From Bacteroides sp. (GTDB taxonomy: Bacteria; Bacteroidota; Bacteroidia; Bacteroidales; Bacteroidaceae): a stretch of DNA of 6,959 bases. The stretch is from the NCBI GenBank assembly GCA_019414725.1, contig DXLM01000105.1, positions 1-6,959 on the forward strand, read 5' to 3'. Every line of letters begins with the position of its first letter. Positions within the stretch are counted from its first letter, which is position 1. The translations under genes and the position numbers were made by a program. This document shows, one piece after another, positions 6,184 through 6,959 of the stretch. A model generated the notes under the pieces. It worked only from the letters and a program-made list of their open reading frames with translations, was not told the origin of the DNA and did no database searches.

Positions 6184-6959
6184 ATGAAGAAACTGTTTTT
6201 TATCATGGCTATGTCCGTATGTGCATTCACGGCACAAGCACAAACTACTTCCGGTATTCGTGTGGGGTTGAATATGACCAGTGTTACAGGGAAGTATAAT
6301 GATCTTATGGCAGATCAAGATTATAATAATAAAAGCTATATGGGTTACAGTATCCATTATTTTATAGATGTTCCTGTGATTGGAAACTTCAGTATTCAGC
6401 CTGCTGTTGGACTTTCTATGAAAGGTATCACTTATGAGTACGATAAATTTACCACTAAAAAGTCGCATCGGCTCGATTTGGATTCTTATAAGAAATATGA
6501 TGTGACGGAATCTCGCGGCACTAGTGTCACTCAGAAACATAATCTGGGATATTTGGACGTTCCTATTTTATTTGCTTATGCTTTACCTTTGTCAGAATCG
6601 TTTAGGGTTCAGTTGGGAGTAGGGCCTTACTTCTCTTATGGGTTGTTTGGTAAGTTTAAATATGAGTCGGATAAATATTTGACAGTATCCCCCGATAAAT
6701 ATGGAGAAAATAAACATACCATAACCAAAGATGATTGTCCCTCCTTTGGCAAGAATGATGATGCGGACGATCCTAAAGGTAATATTAACCGTTTTGATTG
6801 GGGAATTGCCGTACAGGGCAGCATTTATTGGAAACGCTTGTTTTTGAATGTCGCTTATCAAAAAGGTTTGAAATCGGCTAATATTACTGACGAGAAGAAT
6901 GAAGGGAAAGATAAATTGGCCCTTTCCAATTTGTCGTTAGGGTTAGGCTTTATATTTTA
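6184..6959 (+). CDS. Porin-family outer-membrane beta-barrel protein (3' edge)
   Basis: The frame opens at ATG 6184 and has no stop through the last base. The window ends in TTT TA, so the missing base very likely completes a stop and the protein is a full 258 aa ending GLGFIF. A terminal Phe is the usual BAM-recognition feature of outer-membrane barrels. A signal peptide (residues 1-19, ending TAQA before Gln20) precedes alternating strands typical of OMP_b-brl_2/PorT-like small barrels: IRVGLNM, MGYSIHYFID, FSIQPAVGLSMKG, then NLGYLDVPILFAYALP, FRVQLGVGPYFSYGLFGKF, DWGIAVQGSIYWKRLFLNVAYQKGL and LSNLSLGLGFIF. The segment YLDVPILF plus GVGPYFSYG is the family's most recognisable part. Two long polar loops (residues 88-118 and 160-202, the latter Lys/Asp-rich) would face outward. 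It lies 15 bp after a short paralogue and probably shares its promoter. It may be a structural barrel or small-solute pore; the ligand is unknown. Confidence 0.88.
   Translation, partial: MKKLFFIMAMSVCAFTAQAQTTSGIRVGLNMTSVTGKYNDLMADQDYNNKSYMGYSIHYFIDVPVIGNFSIQPAVGLSMKGITYEYDKFTTKKSHRLDLDSYKKYDVTESRGTSVTQKHNLGYLDVPILFAYALPLSESFRVQLGVGPYFSYGLFGKFKYESDKYLTVSPDKYGENKHTITKDDCPSFGKNDDADDPKGNINRFDWGIAVQGSIYWKRLFLNVAYQKGLKSANITDEKNEGKDKLALSNLSLGLGFIF

Noticed and set aside
6105..6299. Plus-strand 64-aa frame bridging the two barrel genes, as a frameshifted remainder of the short barrel
   Set aside because: Its translation has no barrel-strand pattern and overlaps both real genes out of frame, so there is no frameshifted remnant here.
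6124..6540. Minus-strand 138-aa open frame
   Set aside because: It lies opposite the barrel genes, has no credible start context or family features, and reads as the antisense shadow of those genes.
1..6959. Insertion sequences, CRISPR arrays, tRNA/rRNA genes, attachment sites or invertible promoters
   Set aside because: I saw no transposase, no regularly spaced repeats, no cloverleaf sequence and no paired inverted repeats flanking a promoter.

Overview
The window looks like chromosomal DNA from a gut-type member of the Bacteroidales (Bacteroides or a close relative). The reasons are AT-rich coding sequence, A-rich leaders in place of strong Shine-Dalgarno sites, a Bacteroidetes-type promoter -7 element (TAnnTTTG), a DUF6175-like protein, porin-family beta-barrels, and signal peptides whose predicted cleavage leaves Gln as the first mature residue in all six signal-peptidase-I-type exports.

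Region 1 (18-5498) is a compact plus-strand cluster of five genes with gaps of 12, 7, 32 and 18 bp, most likely one operon. The genes encode: a small lipoprotein with an LPP20/FlgT-N-like motif; a DUF6175-like exported protein; an exported protein with a possible CsgG/LpoB-like N-terminal domain and a TPR-like helical part; an exported WG-repeat protein of 608 aa; and a 403-aa exported protein of a Bacteroidales family I cannot name, whose C-terminus faintly resembles the FlgT C-terminal domain. All five products leave the cytoplasm, and no enzyme, transporter or regulator accompanies them. The working picture is an uncharacterised periplasmic or outer-membrane assembly. The function is unknown, and the remote folds are inferred by eye.

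Region 2 (5499-5925, 427 bp) has no credible gene. It holds a long terminator-like hairpin after the operon, a weaker hairpin followed by a T-run, and a promoter just before the next gene. The -7 box of that promoter lies inside a perfect 16-bp palindrome.

Region 3 (5926-6959) holds two tandem genes of the outer-membrane beta-barrel (porin family, OMP_b-brl_2-like) type. The first is only 80 aa and ends in two consecutive stop codons after what aligns to the first few strands of its neighbour. The second, 258 aa, is open to the window edge. Its last two bases (TA) are probably the start of a stop codon, so the protein appears complete and ends in Phe, as outer-membrane barrels usually do.
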